Shown one piece after another: positions 8,202 through 16,125 of a stretch of 40,009 bases of DNA; position 1 is the first letter of the stretch; every line of letters starts with the position of its first letter. The stretch is from Gammaproteobacteria bacterium SG8_30. Lineage in GTDB: Bacteria; Pseudomonadota; Gammaproteobacteria; Steroidobacterales; Steroidobacteraceae. The DNA lies in contig LJNS01000010.1 in the NCBI GenBank assembly GCA_001303245.1, positions 1-40,009 on the forward strand. Direction: 5' to 3'. The notes under the pieces are model-generated. The model did not search any database. It worked only from the letters and a program-made list of their open reading frames with translations, and was not told the origin of the DNA. Made by a program: the position numbers and the translations under genes.

Positions 8202-9290
8202 TTGACCAAGCGAGCATTGATCACCGGCATCACCGGGCAGGACGGCGCCTACCTCGCCGAGTTCCTGCTCGGCAAGGGCTACGAGGTCCATGGAATCAAG
8301 CGCCGCGCCTCGTCGTTCAATACGGATCGAATCGACCACCTCTACCAGGACCCGCACGAGCGCGACGTGCGCATGCAGTTGCACTACGGCGACCTGACCG
8401 ATGCCACCAACCTGATCCGCATCGTCCAGCAGGTCCGCCCGGACGAGATCTACAACCTCGCCGCGCAGAGCCACGTGGCAGTCTCCTTCGAGACGCCCGA
8501 GTACACGGCGAACGCGGACGCACTCGGCACCCTGAGGCTCCTCGAGGCCATCCGGATCCTCGGACTCGCGAAGCACACCCGCTTCTACCAGGCCTCCACC
8601 TCCGAGATGTTCGGCATGGTGCAGGAGGTGCCGCAGCGCGAGACCACGCCCTTCTACCCGCGCTCGCCCTACGGCGCGGCCAAGGTCTACGCGCACTGGA
8701 TCACGGTGAACTACCGCGAGGCCTACGGGATGTACGCCTGCAGCGGCATCCTCTTCAACCACGAGTCGCCGATCCGGGGCGAGACCTTCGTGACGCGCAA
8801 GATCACCCGCGGCCTCGCCCGCATCGCCGAGGGGCTCGACAGCTGCCTGTACCTGGGCAACCTCGACTCGCTGCGCGACTGGGGCCACGCCCGCGACTAC
8901 GTCGAGGCGCAGTGGCTGATGCTGCAGCAGGACGCGCCCGAGGACTTCGTCATCGCCACCGGCGAGCAGCATGCCGTGCGCGAGTTCGTGGTGGGCGCAG
9001 GTGCGGAGCTCGGCATGCGCATCGAGTGGCGCGGCGCCGGCACGGACGAGCAGGGCGTCGATGCCAAGACCGGCAAGGTCGTGGTCCGCATCGATCCGCG
9101 CTACTTCCGCCCAACCGAGGTGGAAACGCTGTTGGGCGACCCGACCAGGGCGCGCGAGAAGCTCGGCTGGCGGGCGCGCACCACCTTCGACGAGCTCGTA
9201 CGGGAAATGGTGGCCGAGGACCTCGATATCGCGCGCCGCGATGCACTCGTGCAGCGCGAGGGATTCCGGACCTACAGCCATCACGAGTAG
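8202..9290 (+). CDS. gmd: GDP-mannose 4,6-dehydratase
   Basis: This enzyme converts GDP-D-mannose to GDP-4-keto-6-deoxy-D-mannose in the cytoplasm with bound NADP, the first step towards GDP-L-fucose. The 362-residue extended SDR protein begins with [17 protein letters not shown] (glycine-rich nucleotide loop), continues with [13 protein letters not shown], and has the active-site residues Thr133 and Glu135 in STSEMFG and Tyr157/Lys161 in [22 protein letters not shown] is the diagnostic GMD stretch. Length is close to the E. coli protein. The start is TTG at 8202, with GGAG about ten bases upstream. It is followed after 13 bases by fcl, the next enzyme of the pathway, and diverges from the sulfotransferase-like gene. 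Confidence 0.96.
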   Translation: MTKRALITGITGQDGAYLAEFLLGKGYEVHGIKRRASSFNTDRIDHLYQDPHERDVRMQLHYGDLTDATNLIRIVQQVRPDEIYNLAAQSHVAVSFETPEYTANADALGTLRLLEAIRILGLAKHTRFYQASTSEMFGMVQEVPQRETTPFYPRSPYGAAKVYAHWITVNYREAYGMYACSGILFNHESPIRGETFVTRKITRGLARIAEGLDSCLYLGNLDSLRDWGHARDYVEAQWLMLQQDAPEDFVIATGEQHAVREFVVGAGAELGMRIEWRGAGTDEQGVDAKTGKVVVRIDPRYFRPTEVETLLGDPTRAREKLGWRARTTFDELVREMVAEDLDIARRDALVQREGFRTYSHHE

Positions 9291-9303
9291 CCGCACCGTC
9301 GTG

Positions 9304-10245
9304 ATGTACCCGGAGGGTCTCGTCTACGTCGCCGGCCACAGGGGCCTGGTGGGAGGCGCGCTCGTACGCAAGCTGCAGGCTGACGGATACCAACGGCTGC
9401 TCTTGCGCGAGCGCGGCGAGCTCGACCTGACCCGGCAGAACGAGGTCGAGGCCTTCTTCGCTGCCGAACGCCCGGACTATGTCTTCCTGGCCGCGGCGCG
9501 CGTCGGCGGCATTCACGCGAATGACAGCTATCCCGCCGACTTCCTGCGCGACAACCTGCAGATCCAGACGAACGTCATCGATGCCGCCCAGCGCCACGGC
9601 GTGCGCAAGCTCATGTTCCTAGGCTCGAGCTGCATCTATCCCCGCCTCGCGCCGCAGCCGATGCCGGAGGAGTCCCTGCTGACCGGGCCGCTCGAGCCGA
9701 CCAACCAGTGGTACGCCATCGCCAAGATCGCCGGCATCAAGCTCTGCCAGGCGCTCAGGCGGCAGCACGGCTTCGACGCCATCTCCGTGATGCCGACCAA
9801 CCTCTACGGGCCGGGAGACAACTTCGACCTCGAGACCTCGCATGTGCTGCCGGCGCTGATGCGCAAGTTCCACGAGGCTGCGCAGGCCGAGGCGCCGGAG
9901 GTCGTCGTCTGGGGCAGCGGCACGCCGCGGCGCGAGTTCCTGCACGTCGACGATCTCGCGGACGCCTGCCTGTTCCTGATGCGCCACTACGAGGACGAGG
10001 AGCCGATCAACGTCGGCTGGGGACAGGACGCCACCATCCGCGAGCTGGCCTACCTCATGGCCGACGTCACCGGCTTCGAAGGCCGCATCGTGTTCGACGA
10101 GACGAAGCCGGACGGCACGCCGCGCAAGCTGCTCGACACCTCGAAGCTCGAGGCGCTCGGCTGGACGCCGCGCATCCCGCTACGCGCGGGCATCGAGGAG
10201 ACCTACCGCTGGTACCTGGCGAGCCTGCAGGGGCTTCGCGACTGA
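9304..10245 (+). CDS. fcl: GDP-L-fucose synthase
   Basis: This 313-residue SDR epimerase/reductase turns GDP-4-keto-6-deoxymannose into GDP-L-fucose using NADPH. The nucleotide loop is [12 protein letters not shown] near residue 9. The catalytic residues are Cys110 in LGSSCIYP and Tyr137/Lys141 in WYAIAKIAG, one position later than the E. coli enzyme. NWYG-like and [10 protein letters not shown] motifs match the family. The ATG at 9304 follows an in-frame GTG at 9301, so either could be used. It is coupled to gmd 13 bases upstream. No glycosyltransferase or transporter genes for the fucose product are in the window, so the end use (O-antigen, exopolysaccharide or glycan) is unknown. Confidence 0.95.
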   Translation: MYPEGLVYVAGHRGLVGGALVRKLQADGYQRLLLRERGELDLTRQNEVEAFFAAERPDYVFLAAARVGGIHANDSYPADFLRDNLQIQTNVIDAAQRHGVRKLMFLGSSCIYPRLAPQPMPEESLLTGPLEPTNQWYAIAKIAGIKLCQALRRQHGFDAISVMPTNLYGPGDNFDLETSHVLPALMRKFHEAAQAEAPEVVVWGSGTPRREFLHVDDLADACLFLMRHYEDEEPINVGWGQDATIRELAYLMADVTGFEGRIVFDETKPDGTPRKLLDTSKLEALGWTPRIPLRAGIEETYRWYLASLQGLRD

Positions 10246-10320
10246 AACGGTACGGCGCGGCCGCGGGTGGACGCCGCACGCGCTGGTGCCGCCGGCGACG
10301 TCGACTCAGCGCAGCGTCGT

Positions 10321-10344
10321 GAGGTTGGCGCTCCCAGGGGGATT
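10321..10344. repeat. Direct copy of the tRNA-Glu 3' end and flank
   Basis: These 24 bases are identical to 10485-10508, which covers the encoded CCA, the discriminator, the acceptor 3' strand and part of the T-arm of tRNA-Glu, plus five bases beyond it. The copy lies 164 bases away on the downstream side of the tRNA. A duplicated tRNA 3' end is the usual footprint of integrase attachment sites, but no integrase gene is present and the spacing is far too short for an island, so it may be a deletion scar or a tRNA-derived repeat. Confidence 0.75.
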
Positions 10345-10443
10345 GCTCGGGCCTGCGGCCCTCGTCCCTCGCCGAGTGGCTCGGGACCCGCGCCGCGCGT
10401 TGCGCGTCGCGGTCCTTCGCGAGCGCAGCCGCGCTCGCTCGTC

Positions 10444-10462
10444 GAACCCCCTACGGGGGTTC
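10444..10462. repeat. Perfect 8-bp inverted repeat resembling a tRNA T-arm
   Basis: GAACCCCC and GGGGGTTC flank a three-base loop. The plus-strand run TACGGGGGTTCTCATCCC closely follows the T-arm of the neighbouring tRNA-Glu, but in the opposite orientation. There is no T-run on either side, so a classical terminator is unlikely. It could be a degenerate tRNA fragment or a structure that helps process or end the tRNA-Glu transcript. Confidence 0.5.
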
Positions 10463-10489
10463 TCATCCCTTGCGGTCATCACGCGAGGT

Positions 10490-10565
10490 TGGCGCTCCCA
10501 GGGGGATTCGAACCCCCGTACCAGCCTTGAGAGGGCTGTGTCCTGGGCCTCTAGACGATGGGAGC
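10490..10565 (-). tRNA. tRNA-Glu (anticodon CTC)
   Basis: The minus strand folds as a 76-base cloverleaf with an encoded CCA. The acceptor stem pairs GCTCCCA with TGGGAGC, and the discriminator base is G. The D-arm run TCGTCTAGAGGCCCAGGAC is the same as in the E. coli glutamate tRNA. The anticodon stem CAGCC/GGCTG encloses the loop CTCTCAA with anticodon CTC at 10529-10531. The T-arm is GGGGGTTCGAATCCCCC. It decodes GAG. E. coli has only the TTC-anticodon glutamate tRNA, so a dedicated CTC species fits the G-ending codon use of this genome. Confidence 0.96.
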
Positions 10566-10613
10566 GCTGGTTGGTCTGTCGCCTCACGGGCAGGCAGGGC
10601 CCGAGGGCCGTGT

Positions 10614-10641
10614 ATTATATCTGCCCAACCCACCACCACAA
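10614..10641 (-). promoter_or_regulatory. Sigma-70-type promoter of tRNA-Glu
   Basis: Reading the minus strand, TTGTGG (10641-10636) is followed by a 16-base spacer and a perfect TATAAT (10619-10614). Transcription would begin near 10607, about 40 bases before the tRNA. The GC-rich stretch just after the -10 box is the discriminator type seen at stringently controlled stable-RNA promoters. The site lies within the leader of the divergent pcnB gene. Confidence 0.7.
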
Positions 10642-10657
10642 GCGGACCTGCTCCTTT

Positions 10658-12073
10658 TTGAACGACCCAGCAGCCCAAGAGCCGACCGGACCGGCCATCA
10701 TTCCCCGCGCCGAGCACAACGTCTCGCGCTCGCTCATTGCCCCCAGCGCACTGAAGGTCCTCTACCGGCTCCGGGACGCCGGCCATCAGGCGTTCCTGGT
10801 CGGCGGCTGCGTGCGCGACATCATGCTCGGGGTCAAGCCCAAGGACTTCGACGTCGCGACCAACGCGACACCGGACGAGGTACGGGCCCTGTTCCGCAAC
10901 TGCCGACTGATAGGCCGCCGGTTCCGACTCGCCCACGTGCGCTTCGGACAGCACGTCGTCGAGGTGGCGACATTCCGGGCAGTGCACGATCCCGGAGAGC
11001 CGGACGAGGAAGGCAGCATCGAGGAGCCGGAGGGCGAGGCCGAGCTCGAGGCGGAACGAACGGTCGCTCCAGATGATCAGCGCCTGCTGGATCACCGCGG
11101 GCGTATCCTGCGCGACAACGTGTACGGCACCATCGAACAGGACGTATGGCGGCGCGACTTCACGTGCAACGCGCTCTACTACAACATCGAGGACTTCTCG
11201 ATCTGGGACTACGTCGGCGGCGTGACCGACATCCGCTCGAGCACGCTGCGATTGATCGGCGACCCGGAGCAGCGCTACCGCGAGGATCCGGTGCGGATGC
11301 TGCGTGCCGTCCGTTTCCAGGCCAAGCTCGGCTTCTCGCTGGACCCGGCGACACGCGACCCGGTTCCCGCTCTGGCGGACCTGCTGGACGGCGTGCCGCC
11401 CGCGCGCCTGCTGGACGAGATCCAGAAGCTCTTCCTGACCGGCCACGCCAGGCGATCCTTCGACCTGTTGCGCGAATACCGGATGTTCGAGCACCTGTTT
11501 CCGGCGACGGCCCGCCATCTGGAGGACGAGCCGGACGGCATGGCGAGCCGTCTGCTCGCGGCAGGGCTCGCCTCGACCGACGAGCGGGCGGCGGACGGCA
11601 GGACCCTCACTCCGATGTTCCTGTTCGCAGTGATCCTGTTCGGGCCGATCTCCGTAGCCGCGCAGCGACGCTTCGATGGCGGCCTGCCCGCGGGCCAGGC
11701 AATCGCTGAGGCATGCGACGAGGTGGTTGTCTCCCAGGTGCGCCGGGTCAGCCTCCCGAAACGGTATTCGATTCCGATGCGGGAAATGCTCGCCCTGCAG
11801 CCACGCTTCCATCGCCGGGCAGGACGCAAGGCGCTTGCGCTTCTCACTCATCCGCGCTTCCGCGCGGCCTACGATTTCCTGCTGTTGCGAGTGGAGGCGG
11901 GCGAGGAGGATCCGGAGCTCGGCCGCTGGTGGACGGAGATCCAGGAGATCCCGCTCGAGGAGCGGCAACGCCGGGTGGACGCCCTGGCAGAGGAGTCGGG
12001 ACCGTCGGACGGCGGTGGGCGCCGCCGGCGCCGCGGCGGTCGACGCCGCAGGCGACCGGCCCCCCAGACCTGA
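10658..12073 (+). CDS. pcnB: Poly(A) polymerase I
   Basis: The enzyme adds 3' poly(A) tails to RNAs and so marks them for decay. The protein (471 residues from the TTG at 10658) has the nucleotidyltransferase core of class II polymerases: LVGGCVRDIMLG near residue 47, then KDFDVATNATPDEV carrying the catalytic aspartates, IGRRFRLAHVRFG, RRDFTCNALYYN and RYREDPVRMLRAVRF. IIPRAEHNVSRSLIAPSALK just before the core is the typical gammaproteobacterial N-terminus, which supports this short start over a longer open frame running back through the tRNA. The C-terminus is a very arginine/glycine-rich tail, probably RNA-binding. folK starts four bases after its stop. Confidence 0.93.
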   Translation: MNDPAAQEPTGPAIIPRAEHNVSRSLIAPSALKVLYRLRDAGHQAFLVGGCVRDIMLGVKPKDFDVATNATPDEVRALFRNCRLIGRRFRLAHVRFGQHVVEVATFRAVHDPGEPDEEGSIEEPEGEAELEAERTVAPDDQRLLDHRGRILRDNVYGTIEQDVWRRDFTCNALYYNIEDFSIWDYVGGVTDIRSSTLRLIGDPEQRYREDPVRMLRAVRFQAKLGFSLDPATRDPVPALADLLDGVPPARLLDEIQKLFLTGHARRSFDLLREYRMFEHLFPATARHLEDEPDGMASRLLAAGLASTDERAADGRTLTPMFLFAVILFGPISVAAQRRFDGGLPAGQAIAEACDEVVVSQVRRVSLPKRYSIPMREMLALQPRFHRRAGRKALALLTHPRFRAAYDFLLLRVEAGEEDPELGRWWTEIQEIPLEERQRRVDALAEESGPSDGGGRRRRRGGRRRRRPAPQT

Positions 12074-12077
12074 GCCG

Positions 12078-12578
12078 ATGACCGAACGGCGGTGGCGCCC
12101 GGCGTACGTTGCGCTCGGCAGCAACCTCGAGGACCCCGCCCGGCAGGTAGGTCGCGCGCTCGAACGCTTGGCAGGACTCCCGGAAACGGTCCACGTCGCC
12201 TCGTCCCGACTGTGGCGATCACCGCCGCTGGGCCCTTCCGACCAGCCCGAGTTCGTCAACGCGGTGGCAGGCTTGCTGACCCGCCTGCCTGCGCGCGCGC
12301 TCCTGGCCGAGCTGAAGGGCCTCGAGCGCAACCTCGGTCGGGCCGAGCCGGTCGTGCGCTGGGGTCCGAGGTCCATCGACCTGGACCTGCTTGTGCTCGG
12401 CGACCTCGAAAGCGAGGAGACCGACCTGCGATTGCCGCATCCCGGCGTGCAGGACCGGGATTTCGTCCTGTATCCTCTGGCTGAAGTCGCCCCCGACCTG
12501 TGGATTCCCGGGAGGGGACGCGTGAAGACCCTGGCCGGTCGCGTGCAGGACCGGGGCAGCGTGCCGCTGGCACAATGA
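12078..12578 (+). CDS. folK: 2-amino-4-hydroxy-6-hydroxymethyldihydropteridine pyrophosphokinase
   Basis: HPPK transfers pyrophosphate from ATP to the pterin alcohol in folate synthesis. The 166-residue protein begins with YVALGSNLEDPARQV and contains SSRLWRSPPLGPSDQPEFVNAV (pterin-binding region) and RWGPRSIDLDLLVLG, the family signature with the metal-binding Asp-Leu-Asp. LRLPHPGVQDRDFVLYPLAE is the conserved C-terminal segment. Length and motif order match stand-alone FolK. It sits between pcnB and a nucleoside kinase gene with very short gaps, an order common in gammaproteobacteria. Confidence 0.95.
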   Translation: MTERRWRPAYVALGSNLEDPARQVGRALERLAGLPETVHVASSRLWRSPPLGPSDQPEFVNAVAGLLTRLPARALLAELKGLERNLGRAEPVVRWGPRSIDLDLLVLGDLESEETDLRLPHPGVQDRDFVLYPLAEVAPDLWIPGRGRVKTLAGRVQDRGSVPLAQ

Positions 12579-12585
12579 GCGACCC

Positions 12586-13245
12586 GTGACCCAGACCCAC
12601 CCGGAAGCCTGGCCGCACCGGCTCGTCGTCGTCGAAGGCCCGATCGGCGTCGGCAAGACCACGCTGGCCCGCAAGATCGCCACCGCCGTGGGAGCGGAGT
12701 CGGTGCTCGAGCAGGCCGAGGAGAATCCTTTCCTCGAGCGCTTCTACCGGAATCCGCGGGCGGCCGCGTTTCCCGCGCAGCTGTACTTCCTGTTCCAACG
12801 CGCCCGCCAGCTCCAGGAGCTTCGTCAGCAGGACATGTTCGCGCCGATCCGGGTCGGCGACTACCTGCTCGACAAGGACCGGCTGTTCGCGCGCATCACG
12901 CTCGACGACGAGGAGTACGCGCTCTACGAGCAGGTCTACGCGCGGCTGTCGCTCGACGCGCCGCGGCCCGACCTGGTGGTGTTCCTGCAGGCGCCGGTCG
13001 ACGTGTTGATGGAGCGCATCGCGCGCCGCGGCATCCGGTACGAGAAGTACATCGAGCGCGACTACCTCGAGAGGCTCATCGACGCCTACACCCGCTTCTT
13101 CCATCAGTACGCGGCTTCGCCGCTGCTGATCGTCAATGCGGAGGCCATCGACCCGGTCGGCGATTCGCGCGATTTCGAGGAGCTGTTCGATACGATTCGC
13201 CGCACCACCCGCGGCCGGCACTACTTCAATCCGCTGAAGCCCTGA
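12586..13245 (+). CDS. Deoxynucleoside kinase (deoxyadenosine/deoxyguanosine kinase family)
   Basis: This 219-residue kinase is predicted to phosphorylate deoxynucleosides for salvage. VVVEGPIGVGKTTLARKIA (residues 14-32) is the P-loop, NPFLERFYRNP and AFPAQLYFLFQRARQL form the substrate-side helices of the dNK family, and RGIRYEKYIERDYLERL matches the LID region. The start is GTG at 12586, seven bases after folK. Which deoxynucleoside is preferred cannot be read from the sequence. Similar kinase genes often sit between folK and panB in gammaproteobacteria, so this looks like a stable member of the operon rather than an insert. Confidence 0.88.
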   Translation: MTQTHPEAWPHRLVVVEGPIGVGKTTLARKIATAVGAESVLEQAEENPFLERFYRNPRAAAFPAQLYFLFQRARQLQELRQQDMFAPIRVGDYLLDKDRLFARITLDDEEYALYEQVYARLSLDAPRPDLVVFLQAPVDVLMERIARRGIRYEKYIERDYLERLIDAYTRFFHQYAASPLLIVNAEAIDPVGDSRDFEELFDTIRRTTRGRHYFNPLKP

Positions 13246-13308
13246 CGCCCTGCGGTTGATGTTTGCAGGGGCGTGGTCCATGCTTCGCCCGCTCCCCAGG
13301 AGTAGATC

Positions 13309-14136
13309 ATGTATACCCAGCTCGAGCAGCGTGGCTCGCCCCGGCCCCCGGTGAACATGGGCACGCTGCAGAAGATGAAGGCGGAGGGCGAGAAGATCGC
13401 CTGGCTGACCGCCTACGACGCGAGCTTCGCCATGCTGGTCGACATGGCCGGCGTAGACGTCGTGCTCGTCGGCGACTCGCTCGGCATGGTGATCCAGGGC
13501 CACGAGACGACGGTCCCGGTCACGATGGACGACATGGTCTACCACTCCCGCGCCGTGGCCCGCGGGCTCGGACGACCGTTTCTCGTGGCGGACATGCCCT
13601 TCATGAGCTACGCCACCCGTGACCAGGCGCTCGCCAACGCCGTCCGGCTGATGCAGGAGGGCGGCGCGAAGATGGTCAAGCTCGAAAGCGGCACGGGCCA
13701 ACTGGGGATCGTCGAGTTCCTGGCCGCGCACGACATCCCCGTCTGCGCACACATCGGGCTCAGGCCCCAGTCGGTGCACAAGGTCGGCGGGTTCCGCGTG
13801 CAGGGGCGCGACGCGGATGCCGCGGAGCGCATGAAGCGGGAGGCGCTGGACCTGCAGAACTCGGGCGCGGACATCGTGCTGCTCGAGTGCGTGCCCGCGG
13901 GGCTCGGCGCGGAGATCACGCAGACCCTGGAGGTCCCGGTGATCGGCATCGGTGCCGGCCCGGACGTGGACGGCCAGGTGCTCGTGCTGTACGACATCCT
14001 CGACCTCACGCCCGGCCGCAAGCCGCGCTTCACGAAGAATTTCATGGAAGGCGCGGCCAGCCCGCTCGCCGCACTCGAGGCGTACGTCAAGGCCGTCAAG
14101 GACCGCTCCTACCCGGCTCCCGAGCACTGCTTCTGA
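13309..14136 (+). CDS. panB: 3-methyl-2-oxobutanoate hydroxymethyltransferase
   Basis: PanB adds a hydroxymethyl group from methylene-tetrahydrofolate to α-ketoisovalerate, giving ketopantoate for pantothenate and CoA. The 275-residue TIM-barrel protein contains WLTAYDASFAMLVD, VLVGDSLGMVIQGHETTVPV (metal-binding Asp), AKMVKLESG, VCAHIGLRPQSV, LLECVPAGLG (catalytic Glu) and GIGAGPDVDGQVLVLYD. All family motifs are present and the length is normal. An AGGAG lies about eight bases before the ATG. panC follows after eight bases, so the pair is one unit. panD is not in the window. Confidence 0.97.
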   Translation: MYTQLEQRGSPRPPVNMGTLQKMKAEGEKIAWLTAYDASFAMLVDMAGVDVVLVGDSLGMVIQGHETTVPVTMDDMVYHSRAVARGLGRPFLVADMPFMSYATRDQALANAVRLMQEGGAKMVKLESGTGQLGIVEFLAAHDIPVCAHIGLRPQSVHKVGGFRVQGRDADAAERMKREALDLQNSGADIVLLECVPAGLGAEITQTLEVPVIGIGAGPDVDGQVLVLYDILDLTPGRKPRFTKNFMEGAASPLAALEAYVKAVKDRSYPAPEHCF

Positions 14137-14144
14137 GGCTTCCC

Positions 14145-14996
14145 GTGGAGACGCTGAACCGCATCCACACGGTTCGCGAGCGGGTCGCGGCCTGGCGGGC
14201 GGAGGGCGCGCGGGTGGGCCTCGTTCCCACCATGGGCAACCTGCACGACGGGCACCTGAGCCTGGTGCGCCTCGCGCTCGAGCCCGCCGATCGTGTGGTG
14301 GTCAGCGTCTTCGTGAACCCGCTGCAATTCGGGCCGGGGGAGGACTTCAATACCTACCCGCGCACCTCGGAGCGCGACGGGGAGCTGCTGGCCCGGGAAG
14401 GCGTCGACCTCGTCTTCGCGCCGACCGCATTCGAGATGTACCCGGACGGCGTGGACGGCACGACCATCGTCGACTCGCCGGCGTTCTCGGGCATGCTCGA
14501 GGGCCACTTCCGGCCCGGCCACTTCGCCGGGGTGGCGACGGTCGTGACCAAGCTGTTCAACATCATCACGCCGGATATCGCTGTCTTCGGGGACAAGGAT
14601 TACCAGCAGCTGATCGTCATCCGCCGGCTGGTGCGTGACCTGTGCCTGCCGATCGAGGTGATTGGCGGCCCAATCGTGCGCGAGCGCGACGGACTCGCCA
14701 TGTCCTCGCGCAACCAGTACCTCTCCCAGGCCGAGCGTGACCACGCGCCGCAGCTGTATCGCGCCCTGTGCGCCGCGGGCAAGCGCATCGTCGACGGCGA
14801 GCGCGGCTGGGAGGACATCGAGACCGAGGGCATGGTCGCCCTGACGCGGGAGGGATTCGAGCCGGACTACTTCTCGGTGCGCCGTGCGCAGGACCTGCTG
14901 CCGCCGCGCGAGGGAGACGTGGAGTTCGTGGTGCTCACCGCCGCGCGGCTCGGCAGGACGCGGCTGATCGACAACGTGAGGATCCGCCTGGGCTAG
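14145..14996 (+). CDS. panC: Pantothenate synthetase (pantoate--β-alanine ligase)
   Basis: PanC joins pantoate and β-alanine using ATP through a pantoyl-adenylate. The 283-residue protein shows VPTMGNLHDGHLSLVR with the HIGH-like HDGH of the nucleotidyltransferase superfamily, VVVSVFVNPLQFGPGEDFNTYPR, GHFRPGHFAGVATVVTKLFNI, FGEKDYQQL-type FGDKDYQQL, and the KMSKS-like DGLAMSSRNQYLS. The GTG at 14145 is the only start that gives the normal N-terminus (VETLNRIHTV). Its stop overlaps the end of the convergent queG gene by four bases, so the two convergent genes leave no room for a terminator between them. Confidence 0.97.
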   Translation: METLNRIHTVRERVAAWRAEGARVGLVPTMGNLHDGHLSLVRLALEPADRVVVSVFVNPLQFGPGEDFNTYPRTSERDGELLAREGVDLVFAPTAFEMYPDGVDGTTIVDSPAFSGMLEGHFRPGHFAGVATVVTKLFNIITPDIAVFGDKDYQQLIVIRRLVRDLCLPIEVIGGPIVRERDGLAMSSRNQYLSQAERDHAPQLYRALCAAGKRIVDGERGWEDIETEGMVALTREGFEPDYFSVRRAQDLLPPREGDVEFVVLTAARLGRTRLIDNVRIRLG

Positions 14997-16084
14997 CCAG
15001 CCCGGCTCCGGGCGCCGGCGGCCTCCTGCCGCATGAGCGCCCACGCGACGTGTTCGCGGACCATGTCGTCCGGGAATTCCCGCCTTGCGCCGAGCGCAGC
15101 GGCGGCCCGCGGCGAGGCCGGTGCATTGCCGAGCGCCACGGCGAGATTCCTGAGCCAGCGCCGGTATCCAAGCCGTCTCAGGGCGCTGCCGCGCGTCCTT
15201 TCCAGGTACTCGGCCTCGCTCCAGCCGAAGAGTTCGGCGAGCTCGGCCGCGTCGAGGCCGTTGCGGCTGCGGAAGCCCGGGTCGGAGGCCGCTGCGGCGA
15301 ACTTGTTCCAGGGGCAGGCGAGCTGGCAGTCGTCGCAGCCGAATACCCGGTTTCCGATCGGCTCGCGCAATGGCTCGGGGATGGAGCCGTGATACTCGAT
15401 CGTCAGGTAGGAGATGCAGAGCCTCGCGTCGAGCTGGTAGGGCGCGGTGATTGCGCCGGTCGGGCACGCCGGAAGGCAGGCCGTGCACGTGCCGCAGCGG
15501 TCCACGGCCGGCGAGTCCACCGGCAGGGGCAGGTCGGTGAACAGTTCGCCGAGCACGAACTGGGAGCCGGCACGCGGGTGGATCAGGTTGGTGTGCTTGC
15601 CGATCCATCCGAGTCCGGCATCTCGGGCCAGCGGCTTCTCCAGTACCGGCCCCGAGTCGACGAAGGCGCGGTAGCCGAACGGCCCGATCTCCTTCGCGAG
15701 CGCGTCGGCCAGCTTCTGCAGCCGGTTGCGAACGATGTGGTGGTAGTCGCGACCGAGCGCGTAGCGGGCGACGTAGGCGCGGCTGCCGTCGGCGAGGACA
15801 CCCTCTGCCGCCGCCGCATCGGGTGCAAAGCAGTCCATGCGTACGCAGATGACCCGCAGGGTGCCGGGGATCAGCTCGGCAGGCCGGCTGCGACGGCGCC
15901 CGTGACGGGTCATGAACTTCATCGTGCCGTGGCGTCCCTCGGCGAGCCAGCGCTCCAGTCGTGCCTCGTCCGCCGCGAGGTCGATCCCGGCCACGCCGAG
16001 TTGCTGGAAGCCGAGCCCTGCCGCGAGCTCGGCGAGGCGTGACTTGATGCGGACGAGTTCGGCCGCGGAGAAGGAGTGGGTCAT
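14993..16084 (-). CDS. queG: Epoxyqueuosine reductase
   Basis: QueG carries out the last step of queuosine synthesis in tRNA, reducing epoxyqueuosine with cobalamin and two [4Fe-4S] clusters. The 363-residue protein shows the N-terminal cobalamin-binding domain (VARYALGRDYHHIVRNRLQ, FVDSGPVLEKPLARDAGLGW, IGKHTNLIHPRAGSQFVLGE) and two ferredoxin-like cysteine sets, CGTCTACLPACPTGAI and CDDCQLACPWNK with an additional Cys in LCISYLT. All eight expected cluster cysteines can be placed. It is divergent from nnr, exactly as in E. coli, with only 41 bases between the start codons. Confidence 0.96.
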   Translation of the reverse strand: MTHSFSAAELVRIKSRLAELAAGLGFQQLGVAGIDLAADEARLERWLAEGRHGTMKFMTRHGRRRSRPAELIPGTLRVICVRMDCFAPDAAAAEGVLADGSRAYVARYALGRDYHHIVRNRLQKLADALAKEIGPFGYRAFVDSGPVLEKPLARDAGLGWIGKHTNLIHPRAGSQFVLGELFTDLPLPVDSPAVDRCGTCTACLPACPTGAITAPYQLDARLCISYLTIEYHGSIPEPLREPIGNRVFGCDDCQLACPWNKFAAAASDPGFRSRNGLDAAELAELFGWSEAEYLERTRGSALRRLGYRRWLRNLAVALGNAPASPRAAAALGARREFPDDMVREHVAWALMRQEAAGARSRAG

Positions 16085-16110
16085 GCCGCGATTCCGGCGG
16101 ATCTCCGGCC

Positions 16111-16116
16111 AGTATA
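16111..16116 (-). promoter_or_regulatory. Candidate -10 box for queG
   Basis: On the minus strand TATACT lies 27 bases before the queG start, giving a predicted leader of about 20 bases. It overlaps the TATAAT that faces nnr on the other strand, so both divergent genes may compete for polymerase at the same site. No convincing -35 box is seen at the expected distance. Confidence 0.4.
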
Positions 16117-16118
16117 AT
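16113..16118 (+). promoter_or_regulatory. Perfect -10 box (TATAAT) for nnr, predicting a leaderless mRNA
   Basis: TATAAT ends eight bases before the nnr ATG at 16126. With normal initiation seven bases or so after the -10 box, transcription would begin at or next to the start codon, giving a leaderless or nearly leaderless transcript. The -35 region is weak and only AGG sits in the ribosome-site position. Confidence 0.5.
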
Positions 16119-16125
16119 CAGGCGC

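Noticed and set aside
10321-10508. Possible CRISPR or integrative-element attachment pair
   Set aside because: There are only two copies of the repeat, both explained by the tRNA 3' end. There are no spacers, cas genes or integrase. It was kept only as a repeat.
10286-10657. N-terminal extension of PcnB through the tRNA-Glu region
   Set aside because: The frame is open by chance and crosses the tRNA gene and its promoter. PcnB homologues start just before the IIPRAEHN segment, so the TTG at 10658 was preferred.
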